The notes under the pieces are model-generated. The model was not told the origin of the DNA, ran no database searches, and was given only the letters and a program-made list of their open reading frames with translations. Positions 11,646 through 24,649 of a stretch of 64,000 nucleotides of DNA are shown here, one piece after another. How positions within the stretch are numbered: the first letter of the stretch is position 1; the number at the start of each line of letters is the position of its first letter. Origin of the DNA: Dallia pectoralis (Eukaryota; Chordata; Actinopteri; Esociformes; Umbridae); contig CM055728.1 in NCBI GenBank assembly GCA_029465975.1, positions 10,642,292 through 10,706,291 on the forward strand. The letters are read 5' to 3'. The position numbers and the translations under genes were made by a program.

Positions 11646-12340
11646 TAATTACATATGCATGTTTCACTGCCCGATGAGCCGAACGATCTCTAAAACATTC
11701 TTCCATCCATAATTTTTTTTAAAGTACGCATCATAAATAATAGGAAAACCAGACACCGAAATGAAAAGTCTCCCGTTCATGTTTTTAGCTAGCTTGTGAG
11801 TTCTAAGCTAGCAAGTAGAAACGAGAAGGGACTTCCTGATGCAGAAAACATCAACCCTGCCATTGGTTATCGGCAAACTATGTCACTGCTCGCAATTAGC
11901 ATAAAGTTGAACAACTCAACTTTGAAATGTCGCTCTCGCTGGGAGATTTTGGATCGGAGCATAGCTCCTCCCACGTGTGTATCTGGCTCTCATTGGAAAT
12001 GAATGGTAGCTAGTCTCTCATTGGAATTTAATGGTAGCTTGTCTCTCATTGGAAATGAATGGTAGCTTGTCAGTTTATAGCTGTAGGTCGCCCGCAGTGT
12101 GCATGTGCCTTCTCTCCACATGAGATATATCTGCAGGATCCAGATCTTCCTCCAATTTTCTATCTCAACGTGGGAGAAATGTTCATGCATTAATTGCTGA
12201 TAATTGCTTAATACAATCTTCAAGAGTTCATCGTACCACCAAAGCTTTGCTCGAAATCTGTCGTTTTAAGAACTTCAATTAACCTACTGAGGTTTTTGCT
12301 TTCTCCCGGTTCCCCTGTTTTATTCACTCTTGTTCTGAAT
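11646..12340. other. Non-coding sequence, possibly part of an unrecognised interspersed repeat
   Basis: Contains short inverted and direct motifs (CTAGCTTGTGAG, AAGCTAGCAAG) around 11785-11815, and phrases such as CATTGGTTATCGGC and CATAGCTCCTCCCACG that look like parts of a dispersed element. I cannot assign a family or ends. Confidence 0.35.
11988..12071. repeat. 28-bp tandem repeat, 3 copies
   Basis: Three consecutive copies of a 28-bp unit beginning TCTCATTGGAAATGAATGGT and ending AGCTTGTC. The second copy carries AATTTAAT in place of AAATGAAT. Confidence 0.93.
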
Positions 12341-12510
12341 CCCCCTCTCTTGCTCTTTTTCTCTCCCTCTCTCTTCCCCATTAACTTTCTCTCTCCCTCT
12401 CCCTCTCTCTCTCTCTCACCTCTCTATCCCTCTCTTTCTCTCTCCCTCTCACCTATCTCCCTCTCTTTCTCTCTCACCTCTCTCTCTCTCTCTCTCTCGC
12501 TCTCTCTCTT

Positions 12511-12545
<35 letters not shown>

Positions 12546-12546
12546 G
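12340..12546. repeat. CT-rich microsatellite tract
   Basis: Long polypyrimidine tract of CTCTCTCCCTCT, CTCTCACCTCTC and pure (CT)n segments on the + strand; its longest pure CT part is at 12515-12545. Confidence 0.9.
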
Positions 12547-12957
12547 TATATCCGTCTTTTGTTCTCCCTCTTCCTCCCTCCCTCCCCATCTTGAATTCTC
12601 CCCACTCTCTCCATGTCTCTCTGGTGCCTGTTTTCGCCCGAGGGGGATAAACTCACAGGTTGTCTCTGCCCGATATCTGGGAGTTATTGCTGGGGCTTAG
12701 TGTTTAGTGCTGCTGCTGTTGTTGGTGCGGTCGATGCCATCCACCTCTGATCCATATTCAAATGCCAGCGATTTATGGCTATTGATGTTTTAACCTCTTT
12801 CTGCTGACATCTGGTGCACGAGCACAGTGCAGACACAAAGGAATACGGCACCGGGGATGATTAAAGAAAAAAGCTACCAACAAAGAGATAATGACAGCTT
12901 AGATGCAACTGGTACAGAGATGGAGAGATAGAGGGAGAGAAATAGATAGAGAGAAAT

Positions 12958-13100
12958 AGAGGGGTGAGGTAAGAGAGAGGGGCGAGGTAAGAGAGAGGGG
13001 TGAGGTAAGCCAGAGGGGCGAGGTAAGAGAGGGGGCGAGGTAGGGGCGAGGTAGGCCAGAGGGGCGAGGTAAGAGAGAGGGGCGAGGTAAGAGAGAGAGG
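12958..13100. repeat. 18-bp minisatellite, about 8 copies
   Basis: Unit AAGAGAGAGGGGCGAGGT with variants AAGCCAGAGGGGCGAGGT and AGGGGCGAGGT. It is preceded by a GA-rich lead-in from 12915. Confidence 0.9.
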
Positions 13101-13721
13101 GAGGGAAGCAATAGAAGTGAGGAATGTAGGTGAGCCACGACGAGAACTAAACCAACATCCATATGTTAATTAATGCCAATCGATTAGATTGTCATCAGTT
13201 TACAGGACCTCCACAGTGGGTGTGTAGTCCACCCGGAGCTAAACACTGCGTCAAAACGCTACCGGACGGTAATTATTGAAAATGTTTATCCAGTGGTCCT
13301 TATCGTCACACTCTTGTAAGTTCGCTACTAAAGGTATCGATCAATATAACGGGGTAGAAGCCAAATCCCTGTAATATTGTCCCGAGGCCCGGGTCATGTG
13401 GATTTCAATAGGGGTTGACTCTTATTTTCCTGATAGCACTCTGTCAGCTCTGCGCGCGGCTAAACAGCAGCAAATGAATTCTGGAGGTAGCGATGTGTGC
13501 AGAGTACTGCATGTAATAACGCATATTAAAATTCCATAATTGCAATCTAATTAGAGAGGTAATAAAAAGTCTGTTGGCAGCTCTAATGCACTGTTCTCAG
13601 GGTTAAGTCCGCAGCACAGACAGGGTCGTTTGAATAGCATTAGCTCTACTCACTGTTCTACCAGAAGACACCTGAGGTGGTGGTGGTCTGAGAGGACACA
13701 CAGTGTCATGCTGTCATAGGG
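13101..13721. other. Single-copy-looking sequence, candidate conserved non-coding element
   Basis: 13160-13640 has no repeat structure. It is rich in TAAT/ATTA cores (GTTAATTAATGCC, GGTAATTATTG, TTGCAATCTAATTAGAG), the composition typical of enhancers bound by homeodomain factors. This is a suspicion from composition only. Confidence 0.3.
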
Positions 13722-14362
13722 AACCTGGACTGGTAACCTGTATTGATAGCCTGTACTTGTAACCTGTGTTGATAGCGTGTACTGGTAACCTGTGTTGATA
13801 GCCTGTACTTGTAACCTATGTTGATAGTCTGTACTGGTAACCTGTGTTGATATCCTGTACTGGTAACCTGTGTTGATATCCTGTACTGGTAACCTGTGTT
13901 GATAGCCTGTACTTGTAACCTGTGTTGATAGTCTGTACTGGTAACCTGTGTTGATAGCCTGTGTTGATAGTCTGTACTGGTAACCTGTGTTGATATCCTG
14001 TACTGGTAACCTGTGTTGATATCCTGTACTGGTAACCTGTGTTGATAGCCTGTACTTGTAACCTGTGTTGATAGTCCTGTAACTTGTAACCTGTACTGGT
14101 GTTGATAGTCTGTAACTGGTAACCTGTACTGGTAACCTGTTGATATCCTGTACTGGTAACCTGTGTTGATATCTTGTAACTAGTAACTGTACTGGTAACT
14201 GTGTTGATAGCCTGTACTCGTAACCTGTGTTGATATCCTGTACTGGTAACCTGTGTTGATATCCTGTACTAGTAACCTGTGTTGATAGCCTGTACTAGTA
14301 ACCTGTGTTGATAGCCTGTACTAGTAACCTGTGTTGATAGCCTGTACTAGTAACCTGTGTTC
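13722..14362. repeat. 26-bp minisatellite, about 24 copies
   Basis: Unit CCTGTACTGGTAACCTGTGT followed by TGATAG or TGATAT. Variants include CTTGTAACC and CTAGTAACC, the latter confined to the distal end. Some copies near 14070-14200 have small insertions (CTGTAACTTG), so that section is out of phase. Confidence 0.95.
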
Positions 14363-14989
14363 TTAACCTCTACTGTTGGCCCGGTGTGTTGTCAACTTGT
14401 GCAGGTAGCCTTTCTGCCCAGCCTATGTCTTTGTAAAAAAAGGGTCTATATGCATTTTTCTTCTTTCTCTAATATCGATAGAGTTGTATAGAAAGGCACC
14501 CTCTACTGCTCAAAACAATATCCTGAAAGTGATCTCAGAACAAGTATAGATTTTCTTCACCGCCATGAGTCATTCCCCAAACGCTGTGCATGGATAGGCA
14601 CGTCCATGGAACACCGGTTCTTATAAAAACGTGAAAAGCAACATCCTCGTCAGGACACACTTGTATGGACTAAACGTCAGCTCTTTAGGACAAGATGCAC
14701 TTTCCTTTCTCAAACAAATGTTGAAATAATGTACTGGTGCCGGCAATGTGCATGATTAGGGTGACGATAAAGAACCCGGCTCGTCTAAGGGAACGCTGAA
14801 TTTCTTCCTGTCAGCACAAAAAAATGTTAACGCCACTTGTACAATGTCCCAGATTAAATCAATTTGCATAAAGCACCATCTTTAATCATCCACAGCTGCT
14901 TTCTTAGCTTTTTAGACTAATTGTAGTTTGAGCTACAGACCCTCAATTTTACCTCAGTAACACTGAGATTGGAGGAAACATACATGGTC
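14363..14989. other. Non-coding sequence
   Basis: Single-copy-looking and AT-rich, with no gene, element end or strong motif recognised. Confidence 0.6.
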
Positions 14990-15357
14990 ACACATATTTG
15001 CATGTTCACACTTATTTGCATGTTGACGCTTGTATTTGCATGTTCACGCTTGTATTTGCATGTTCACGCTTATTTGCATGTTCACGCATGGATTTGCACA
15101 TGCATGCTTATAGGCAAGTTCACACTTTTATTTAAACGTTTACACTTTTATTTGCATGTTCACACTTATTTGCATGTTCACGCTTGTATTTGCATGTTCA
15201 CGCTTGTATTTGCATGTTCACGCTTGTATTTGCATGTTCACGCTTATTTGCATGTTCACGCATGGATTTGCACATGCATGCTTATAGGCAAGTTCACACT
15301 TTTATTTAAACGTTCACACTTTTATTTGCAGGTTCACACTTTTATTTGCATGTTCAC
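14990..15357. repeat. 20-bp minisatellite with a 174-bp higher-order duplication
   Basis: Short units of TTTGCATGTTCACGCTTGTA and the shorter TTTGCATGTTCACGCTTA. The distinctive block GCACATGCATGCTTATAGGC followed by AAGTTCACACTTTTATTTAAACG occurs twice, 174 bp apart, showing that a multi-unit segment was duplicated. Confidence 0.93.
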
Positions 15358-15985
15358 CGTATGAAATCTTTGGGACAGCTCCGAAACTATCCAAGTCAAA
15401 AGTGTTTCCCAAACATGACACGCAGCACACAGGAACGAGTGCACTAAATAAAACTTCCAATGTGTTCTTCATTATTTTGTCTTCTTTCTTCCCCTGACTG
15501 TGCTCATAACTAATTCCTGAAGTAGAGTGTTCCCATAAGTACTGGGTTGTTTAGTGGTTCCACTTAGCTGCGCCAGAATCAACACACTAACCGTAAGTTG
15601 CTCTGAATAAAGGAGTCTGCTAAATGTGAAATGTTAATCATATCTAAGATAGTGTTCCTACCACGATGTGTTTGGCAATGCGCCAGTGAGCACTTCCAAA
15701 TTTCCACCAAACTTTTATCTTTCTTCTTAAGGTTGGGGAAAAAACTGCTATGGGATTGATGAATGCATCCTGGGTATGTAATCTATTAATGAATAGTACT
15801 AACCGACTAGCAGCCAGTCCTTCTGATGCTGCATATTTCATTATCAACTAATCTGAGTCCAATAGTTGAACTTGACAATTCCTTAATTACTATTAGGGTG
15901 CCCCTCTCAGAGCAAACAGGGCCTAAAGCCTTTATTTAGATTTCATTATACAGCAATTCCTCCCTGCTATCCCACTTCTTCAAAC

Positions 15986-16025
15986 GTGTGTGTGCGTGTG
16001 TGTGTGTGTGTGTGTGTGCGTGTGT

Positions 16026-16057
<32 letters not shown>

Positions 16058-16058
16058 C
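15986..16058. repeat. (TG)n microsatellite
   Basis: Alternating TG with single GCG and GTA interruptions, about 36 dinucleotides. Confidence 0.95.
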
Positions 16059-16147
16059 ATCGACGGCCAGATACAGCTCCAGGACATGAATCATCATCTT
16101 CTGGAAAACACTGATAAACATAGCTCATAAGATAATCACAGCTCAGA

Positions 16148-16245
16148 GGCACACACACACACACACACACCAAGAGAATGGAACAAAAAACGTGCGGACG
16201 CACACGTTCACAAACATTCGCACGCACACGCACACACACACACAC
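16148..16245. repeat. Two (CA)n microsatellites 50 bp apart
   Basis: CA runs at 16148-16170 and 16217-16245, the second preceded by CGCACGCACACGCACAC. Together with the TG run just upstream they form an inverted TG...CA arrangement able to fold back. Confidence 0.9.
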
Positions 16246-16749
16246 GAACAGTGAAGAACGACGGGATAAGAGCCATCAGTCCCCTTCAGGGTCTCACAGT
16301 ATATCTAAAGTCGGAGTGTTTGATTCTTTACAGCTTTAGACTGTGGCGGCCCTCATCTCCACCATCACCAATATGTCACGAGACTCCCCACGGGGGCCGA
16401 GGAAGGGTTGAGAGGAGACGCGTTCCCAGGGGGGCACGCGTGAATGACACTTGGCACACGACAGAGGGGGGTCTGGTGAGTTGAGCGCGAAGGCGTCAAA
16501 GTCGAGGGAGGTAAACGGAAGCCAACTTCTTCTTGCTCTTTCTTACTCTTTCAACTCCAAAACGTTTTTTTGTTCTCAGTGTAACCCGGGGAGCTGTTTC
16601 ACCGAGTAAGTGTTTACACATTAGCGTATTCTATTGCCCACTCGCCAACATTAGTGTTAAATATTAAACCTACATGCCGAACAGAGATAGAGTTGTCATC
16701 ATCACTAGCAGAGCTCTGGGGAGCGAAGGAATTAGCATATTGACAACCC

Positions 16750-17275
16750 AACATTACATTTACATTTTAGTCATTCAGCTAACGCTCTTATCCACAGCGA
16801 CTTACATAAATGATTGATTGCATAAATTCCGCACCTACAGTACTTAAAAATATCCAGATTTCCAGAGCGAGGGTATTACTGTATTTGAGGGACCGAATGT
16901 AAATGTTGACATAACATTACTCCTATGATAAGTGTCGTGGGCTATTCCCCCCCGCTCCTCCTAAAAGCTGGAACCCCAATGGGGGAACCTTGCGACAGAA
17001 AGTCTGCCGTGCCAGCTTGGTTCCGTGGTTCCTCCGCATAAGCCAAGGGAGAACCGATGCATTTACCGCACATTCCATTTCCTTCAGGAAATTACCTTAC
17101 TGATAACTACTTCATGACGATATTACGGTGATTTAGCTTCTACCCCAATATACCGAGTTGGACTTACAGCAGCATAGTCGTTCGGTTTACCTACCTAGCC
17201 ATCTTCAGAAGAAATGCATTCACTGTAATTCACTCCTGATAAGAGCACCTGCTAAATGACAAATATGTAAATGGA
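16750..17275. mobile_element. Element-like segment bounded by inverted copies of a dispersed fish motif
   Basis: The left end reads ACATTTACATTTTAGTCATT, CAGCTAACGCTCTTATCC, ACAGCGACTTAC. The right end, reverse-complemented, reads CCATTTACATATTTGTCATT, TAGCAGGTGCTCTTATC, AGGAGTGAATTAC. The two ends align over about 56 bp, so the 525-bp segment has imperfect terminal inverted repeats, as in a MITE. The motif (GTCATTTAGCAGACGCTCTT-like) is widespread in teleost genomes. I do not know which superfamily it belongs to and see no clear target duplication. The interior has a small hairpin (GGAACCCCAATGGGGGAACC). Confidence 0.55.
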
Positions 17276-18282
17276 AAAATAATAACTGCCACGAATTGAA
17301 CTGTTTACCATCGCTCATGTACTGAATTATTTAATTCTGAACCAATCAATGACTGTTATGTTTGACTTACAACACTAACTGTGTGGCTTTGGTTAACTGT
17401 GTGTGTGTGTGTGGGGGGGGGAAGTCTCACTGGGTCCCTGGTTGAGCTCTGTTCAGGACTGATGTCAACCTGGCTACTGCATACTCACAAAGAGAGAGAT
17501 AGAGAGGGGGAGAGAGAGGGAGAGAGGGAGGGAGAGAGAGGAAGAGAGAAAGGGAGAGAGAGGGGGAGCGAGAGTGAGGAAAAGAGAGAGAGAAAGGAAG
17601 AGAGAAAGGGAGAGAGAGAGTGAGGAAGAGAGACAGAGGGAGTGAGGGAGAGAGATAGAGAGAAGGAGAGAGAAAGGGAGAGAGGGAGAGAGAGAGAGGT
17701 GAATGAAAATGACTCCTAGTAAGCCAATATTCAGAGTCTGTTAAATGACATTCCAGCTACCACGCCGCTGTTTTTTCACACACAGTTCTGACGCCTTATA
17801 AGGTCAGATTGAGTTTGGGAGCAGCAGTGAGACTCCAGTGGTTCCTATGTTTATTTTCTGGACAGGGTTGGTGGTAGGAGAAAAGTGACTCCCAGGAACT
17901 CTGTGTTTCCAGCGTCACCACAGATCCTGGAAGGTTCCATCACAGACTGCAATGTTTAACACTAAATTTCCTGCGCCTCAATGAGTGAACATGTCATGTT
18001 TTGCTCATCTGTCTTTATATTCAAACACACACATTCTCTCTGGTACTGTATTTTACAGTAGGCTGCAATCATTAAAGCCATCAAAGTTCTTCTCAGACTG
18101 GAGACAAATGTTACTGGTTCCTCTACAAGTCAGGTTGTGGATGAGCCTGTGTTGACTGGATCAACAGCTAAACAAAGGATGGGCCATGAGACCCAAATAT
18201 GGTCCCAAACTCACCTCACATCCTATTACATATTGGAGAGTCAAGACTCCTTTCAACCTCAGATTTAGGCAATAGATCTCAG
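17276..18282. other. Non-coding sequence with a long GA-rich tract
   Basis: A short (TG)n with a G9 run sits at 17397-17421. From 17488 to 17698 the + strand is almost pure purine (GAGAGAGGGAGAGAG with GGAAAG variants). The remainder is single-copy-looking; no gene is recognised. Confidence 0.6.
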
Positions 18283-18283
18283 C

Positions 18284-18446
18284 CTGTCTGCCTGTCTGTC
18301 TGCCTGTCTGTCTGCCTGTCTGTCTGCCTGTCTGTCTCCCTGTCTGTCTCCCTGTCTGCCTGTCTGTCTGCCTGTCTGTCTGCCTGCCTGTCTGTCTGCC
18401 TGTCTGTCTGCCTGTCTGTCTCCCTGTCTGTCTTTCTGCCTGCCTG
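18284..18446. repeat. CTGT/CTGC tetranucleotide microsatellite
   Basis: Tetranucleotide array of CTGTCTGC and CTGTCTCC units, with GCCTGCCTG at its distal end. About 40 tetranucleotides. Confidence 0.94.
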
Positions 18447-19196
18447 CACCAGCCAGTGTTCATCTTGTTTTAATAGTGAAGTAGCAAATAAAACATTACA
18501 TCAGGAGATCACAATCCAATATTAGAAAGAGGGGTGAGACCGGACAGACATCAGGAAAAAGAACGGAGAGACAGAAAGACAGCGCGTGTCAGAAAGGAGG
18601 GGTGTATTAAACCGAGAAAGACCGATGACATTTGAAAAAAGACTGAAGAATGAAAATGCAAGTGAGTGGGGGGAGAATGTAGAGGGAAATGGAGGTGGAG
18701 GGAAATTGACTGAGAAAATGAACTGAGTAAAGGAACACAGTGAAAATGTGCAGTCTATTACCCCCCGACGGGTCCCTGGCACGTTCCACTTCCCCAGTAC
18801 GACACACAGAGATGAACGCCACATTGTCGCCTGTCTCACCACATCATCCCAGCTGTCAATACACGGTCGAAGCAAATCGAAAAACAACACAATAGAAACG
18901 AGCGACATGAACTTCCAGGCTATTGTGTGTGTGTGTGTGTGTGTGGATGTTAAGGTGTACATTTAAACACGACGCTTGTGCGCGCGGCAACTCTGGATAC
19001 GCGCTCACGTCACGGCCACCCATAATCAACGTCAGAACGGACACCCTGCTGTTTGCAGGCGCTGGTCTGTGCGTGCGAGCTTGGCCACGAGGTCACGCGG
19101 ATAAAGGCTACCGGTTAGCAACTGTCTCTCCAACTTAACATTTAAAGGACAACTTAGAAATGTTTTCCAAATTTGGGAAACAGTAGTGTGAGACTT

Positions 19197-19227
<31 letters not shown>

Positions 19228-19885
19228 ATTGAAGTGTGCGGTACGTGTTATGGGCACAACTAATGCACTGTAGAAGCGATAACCGGTGCACAAACTGTTC
19301 AATGCGCTGGTGATGGGTTCTTGTCATAGGCCAATTAATAACGGGACAATCAAATTGATACATAACGATATCTAGCAGCTCAGAGGGGAGTCAAATCACA
19401 GCTGGAATTGGACACCACCCCGAAAAGAGGTGGGGAGAAAGACATCCTTCAATATAGACAAAACAATAAATAATGTGCCGATTGAATTAGAACGGTTCTG
19501 GATTACTTCTTTGAAACACTAATTGTTTAAACATTCTCAAATAATGAATTCTGTAAGTTGTGGAAAAGACAACCGAAAGCTTGTCAAAAACCTGAAAGAA
19601 TCAGGTGACAAGTGTCTTGTTGTTTATGTGTAGAAGGATTCATGCCAGATATTCTGCAGAATACATCCGCTTTGGATCCAGGCAATAAAGTGACACACGG
19701 TGCCACTGAGAAGGCTGCCTGTACTAGACTTGCCAATGATGTTGACACAACACAGGATTTACCACATAGTGAGCCTCCATCAACAGCAACACATTTCCAT
19801 TGAACGAACGCTATAACCGAACCAGCCTGACTGTACTGATAAAGAAAGTCAGGATGAATCCTCTATGAATCCTCTGATATTCTGG
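18447..19885. other. Non-coding sequence with two (TG)n runs
   Basis: TG runs lie at 18923-18946 and 19199-19228. Nothing else is recognised; small frames here have no family motifs. Confidence 0.6.
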
Positions 19886-22800
19886 AATACACACAGCCAA
19901 ACATATCACTCTAATACACACAGCCAAACATATCACTCTAATACACACAGCCAAACATATCACACTCTAATACACACAGCCAAACATATCACACTGTAAT
20001 ACACACAGCCAAACATATCACACTGTAATACACACAGCCAAACATATCACACTGTAATACACACCAAACATATCACACTGCCAAATATCACATATCACAC
20101 TGTAATACACATATCACACTCTAATACACACAGCCAAACATATCACACTCTAATACACACAGCCAAACATATCACACTGTAATACACACAGCCAAACATA
20201 TCACTCTAATACACACAGCCAAACATATCACACTCTAATACACACAGCCAAACATATCACACTCTAATACACACAGCCAAACATATCATACTAATACTAT
20301 CTAATACACACAGCCAAACATATCACACTCTAATACACACAGCCAAACATATCACACTAATACACACAGCCAAACATATCACACTCTAATACACACAGCC
20401 AAACATATCACACTGTAATACACACAGCCAAACATATCACACTATCACACTGTAATACACACTATAATACACACAGCCAAACATAACTAATACACACAGC
20501 CAAACATATCACTCTAATACACACAGCCAAACATATCACACTCTAATACACACAGCCAAACATATCACACTCTAATACACACAGCCAAACATATCACACT
20601 CTAATACACACAGCCAAACATATCACACTGTAATACACACAGCCAAACATATCACACTCTAATACACACAGCCAAACATATCACACTCTAATACACACAG
20701 CCAAACATATCACACTCTAATACACACAGCCAAACATATCACACTGTAATACACACAGCCAAACATATCACACTCTAATACACACAGCCAAACATATCAT
20801 ACACTCTAATACACACAGCCAAACATATCACCCTCTAATACACACAGCCAAACATATCACACCTCTAATACACACAGCCAAACATATCACACTCTAATAC
20901 ACACAGCCAAACATATCACACTCTAATACACACAGCCAAACATATCACACTAATACACACAGCCAAACATATCACACTCTAATACACACAGCCAAACATA
21001 TCACACTCTAATACACACAGCCAAACATATCACACTGTAATACACACAGCCAAACATATCACACTCTAATACACACAGCCAAACATATCACACTCTAATA
21101 CACACAGCCAAACATATCACACTCTAATACACACAGCCAAACATATCACACTCTAATACACACAGCCAAACATATCACACAGCCAAACATATCTAATACA
21201 CACAGCCAAACATATCACACTCTAATACACACAGCCAAACATATCACACTCTAATACACACAGCCAAACATATCACTCTAATACACACAGCCAAACATAT
21301 CACTCTAATACACACAGCCAAACATATCACACTCTAATACACACAGCCAAACATATCACACTCTAATACACACAGCCAAACATATCACACTCTAATACAC
21401 ACAGCCAAACATATCACACTCTAATACACACAGCCAAACATATCACACTCTAATACACACAGCCAAACATATCACACTGTAATACACACAGCCAAACATA
21501 TCACACTGTAATACACACAGCCAAACATATCACACTCTAATACACACAGCCAAACATATCACACTCTAATACACACAGCCAAACATATCATATCACACTC
21601 TAATACACACAGCCAAACATATCACACTCTAATACACACAGCCAAACATATCACACTCTAATACACACAGCCAAACATATCACACTCTAATACACACAGC
21701 CAAACATATCACACTCTAATACACACAGCCAAACATATCACACTCTAATACACACAGCCAAACATATCACACTCTAATACACACAGCCAAACATATCACA
21801 CATAATACACACAGCCAAACATATCACACTCTAATACACACAGCCAAACATATCACACTCTAATACACACAGCCAAACATAATACACACAGCCAAACATA
21901 TCACACTCTAATACACACAGCCAAACATATCACACTCTAATACACACAGCCAAACATATCACACTAATACACACAGCCAAACATATCACACTCTAATACA
22001 CACAGCCAAACATATCACACTCTAATACACACAGCCAAACATATCACACTCTAATACACACAGCCAAACATATCACACTCTAATACACACAGCCAAACAT
22101 ATCACACTCTAATACACACAGCCAAACATATCACACTAATACACACAGCCAAACATATCACACTCTAATACACACAGCCAAACATATCACACTCTAATAC
22201 ACACAGCCAAACAATACACCAAACATATCACACTCTAATACACACAGCCAAACATATCACACTCTAATACACACAGCCAAACATATCACACTCTAATACA
22301 CACAGCCAAACATATCACTACACAAGCCAAACATATCACAATACAGCCAAACATATCACACTCTAATACACACAGCCAAACATATCATACTCTAATACAC
22401 ACAGCCAAACATATCACACTCTAATACACACAGCCAAACATATCACTCTAATACACACAGCCAAACATATCACTCTAATACACACAGCCAAACATATCAC
22501 TCTAATACACACAGCCAAACATATCACTCTAATACACACAGCCAAACATATCACTCTAATACACACAGCCAAACATATCACACTAATACACACAGCCAAA
22601 CATATCACTCACACAGCCAAACATATCACACTAATACACACAGCCAAACATATCACTCTAATACACACAGCCAAACATATCACACTCTAATACACACAGC
22701 CAAACATATCACACTCTAATACACACAGCCAAACATATCACACTCTAATACACACAGCCAAACATATCACACTCTAATACACACAGCCAAACATATCACT

Positions 22801-23622
22801 CTAATACACACAGCCAAACATATCACTCTAATACACACAGCCAAACATATCACACTCTAATACACACAGCCAAACATATCACACTCTAATACACACAGCC
22901 AAACATATCACACTCTAATACACACAGCCAAACATATCACTCTAATACACACAGCCAAACATATCACACTGTAATACACACAGCCAAACATATCACTCTA
23001 ATACACACAGCCAAACATATCACACTGTAATACACACAGCCAAACATATCACACTCTAATACACACAGCCAAACATATCACACTCTAATACACACAGCCA
23101 AACATATCACACTCTAATACACACAGCCAAACATATCACACTCTAATACACACAGCCAAACATATCACACTGTAATACACACAGCCAAACATATCACACT
23201 CTAATACACACAGCCAAACATATCACTCTAATACACACAGCCAAACATATCACACTCTAATACACACAGCCAAACATATCACACAATACACACAGCCAAA
23301 CATATCACACTCTAATACACACAGCCAAACATATCACTCTAATACACACAGCCAAACATATCACACTCTAATACACACAGCCAAACATATCACACTCTAA
23401 TACACACAGCCAAACATATCACACTCTAATACACACAGCCAAACATATCACACTCTAATACACACAGCCAAACATATCACTCTAATACACACAGCCAAAC
23501 ATATCACACTCTAATACACACAGCCAAACATATCACTCTAATACACACAGCCAAACATATCACACTCTAATACACACAGCCAAACATATCACTCTAATAC
23601 ACACAGCCAAATAAATCACTCT
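19886..23622. repeat. 3.7-kb satellite-like array of 27/29-bp units
   Basis: About 130 copies of a unit with core ACACAGCCAAACATATCAC. The 29-bp form has ACTCTAAT between cores, the 27-bp form has TCTAAT, a 24-25-bp form has ACTAAT, and ACTGTAAT is a recurrent substitution. Most of the core is invariant over 3.7 kb; variation is concentrated in the spacer, in length steps of two bases (loss of one AC). Broken or partial units occur near 20065-20110, 20285, 20440-20490, 21180, 21885, 22212 and 22320. This is the largest repeat in the window. Its homogeneity suggests recent or ongoing exchange. Confidence 0.97.
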
Positions 23623-24649
23623 ATGATCTCCCATCACCATTGCAGCTGTGTAGAGGCTTTCTGGAAGCCGTATCTTCACACCAGATTGCTGGTTGTTTGT
23701 TCTATTTTCAAATGCCTACCAAATCATTCAAAAACCCATTTAAAACATCTGCATCTCACATCCTATCTTGATTTTTTATTGTAAACACCTTCCAAAAGTA
23801 CTCATTGAAATTCACTGTGATTAAAGAGTACGCTAAATGACTAAAATGTGAAGTGTAAAAACAGTGGTCAAATGTCACGAGGAAAAGTGCCTGGAGACAG
23901 ATGTTCATTATGGATACGGGCATATTCACCATAACCTGAAACTGTTTAGATTCAAAACCCTCAGTCATACTATTCCCAAGTCATTTTCTTACACAGTACG
24001 CAAGGAGATGCTGATTAAGTTTCCGCTGAAAAGTGGAAGCTAAGTGATTTCATACTGCCCACTAGAGGCGCTGTGGAGCCACGCCGATGTGAAGTACACT
24101 ACGGACTAGTGAGGGAATTGGTGAGGATGGGGAGCCGAAACTGAGAGAGGCGCATCCCGACACAAACCGTTATGTTCTCAATTACTGTACCAGACACGTC
24201 GGTGGTCGTTTGGTGTTTCAAGCCGTTCCCACAACCAAACCCTTAACTTTCACCTTGGCAGTGCTAAACAGATGGCCATGCCGTATTCCTGTTACTGAAG
24301 TTACACTGAGGGGTAGACTGTTACTGGGAGATTGGGTTGATTATTCCTCAACAGTAGAGATAACATAGTGTCAAGCCATTAAACATGAAACTAGCAGAGT
24401 TCTCCGTAATGTTCACCCTGCCGAGGCGACTCAAGCCAACGCTCTTCACATATCTCTCTTTCAGGCATCAATAGCTTTTACTGTCATGACTCATTCCACC
24501 GGGCACATCTTATCAATGTCTACAGACCCTAATTCTTTAAGTGCCTTCCTCCTACGACCTGACTGAAATATGAAAAGACAGGACAAAGCAAGCAAGAGAG
24601 AGGAGCGAGAGCGCTACACCGGGCAACTCCAGAACTAATGGATGAATGG
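23623..24649. other. Non-coding sequence with a dispersed-motif relic
   Basis: At 23812-23860 the string TTAAAGAGTACGCTAAATGA followed by CTAAAATGTGAAGTG is a diverged copy of the same dispersed fish motif seen at 15600 and 16750-17275. No gene is recognised. Confidence 0.55.

Larger units (their letters stand above)
15358..16749. other. Non-coding sequence with CA/TG microsatellites
   Basis: No gene is recognised. The string TTGCTCTGAATAAAGGAGTCTGCTAAATGTGAAATG at 15598-15633 (key part GTCTGCTAAATG) is a diverged copy of the dispersed fish motif that bounds the element at 16750-17275. TG and CA runs at 15986-16058, 16148-16170 and 16217-16245 are listed separately. Confidence 0.55.

Noticed and set aside
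16900..17080. Hairpin-forming stretch considered as a structured RNA gene
   Set aside because: The pairing is short (GGAACCCCAATGGGGGAACC) and sits inside a probable MITE-like element; no tRNA or snRNA promoter boxes could be seen.
19886..23622. CRISPR-like regular repeat array
   Set aside because: The repeats are head-to-tail with no unique spacers, and the surrounding DNA is vertebrate.
24055..24080. CTCF-like site (CCCACTAGAGGCGCTGTGG)
   Set aside because: It lacks one G of the central GGGCGC core, so it matches the consensus only imperfectly; not supported without binding data.
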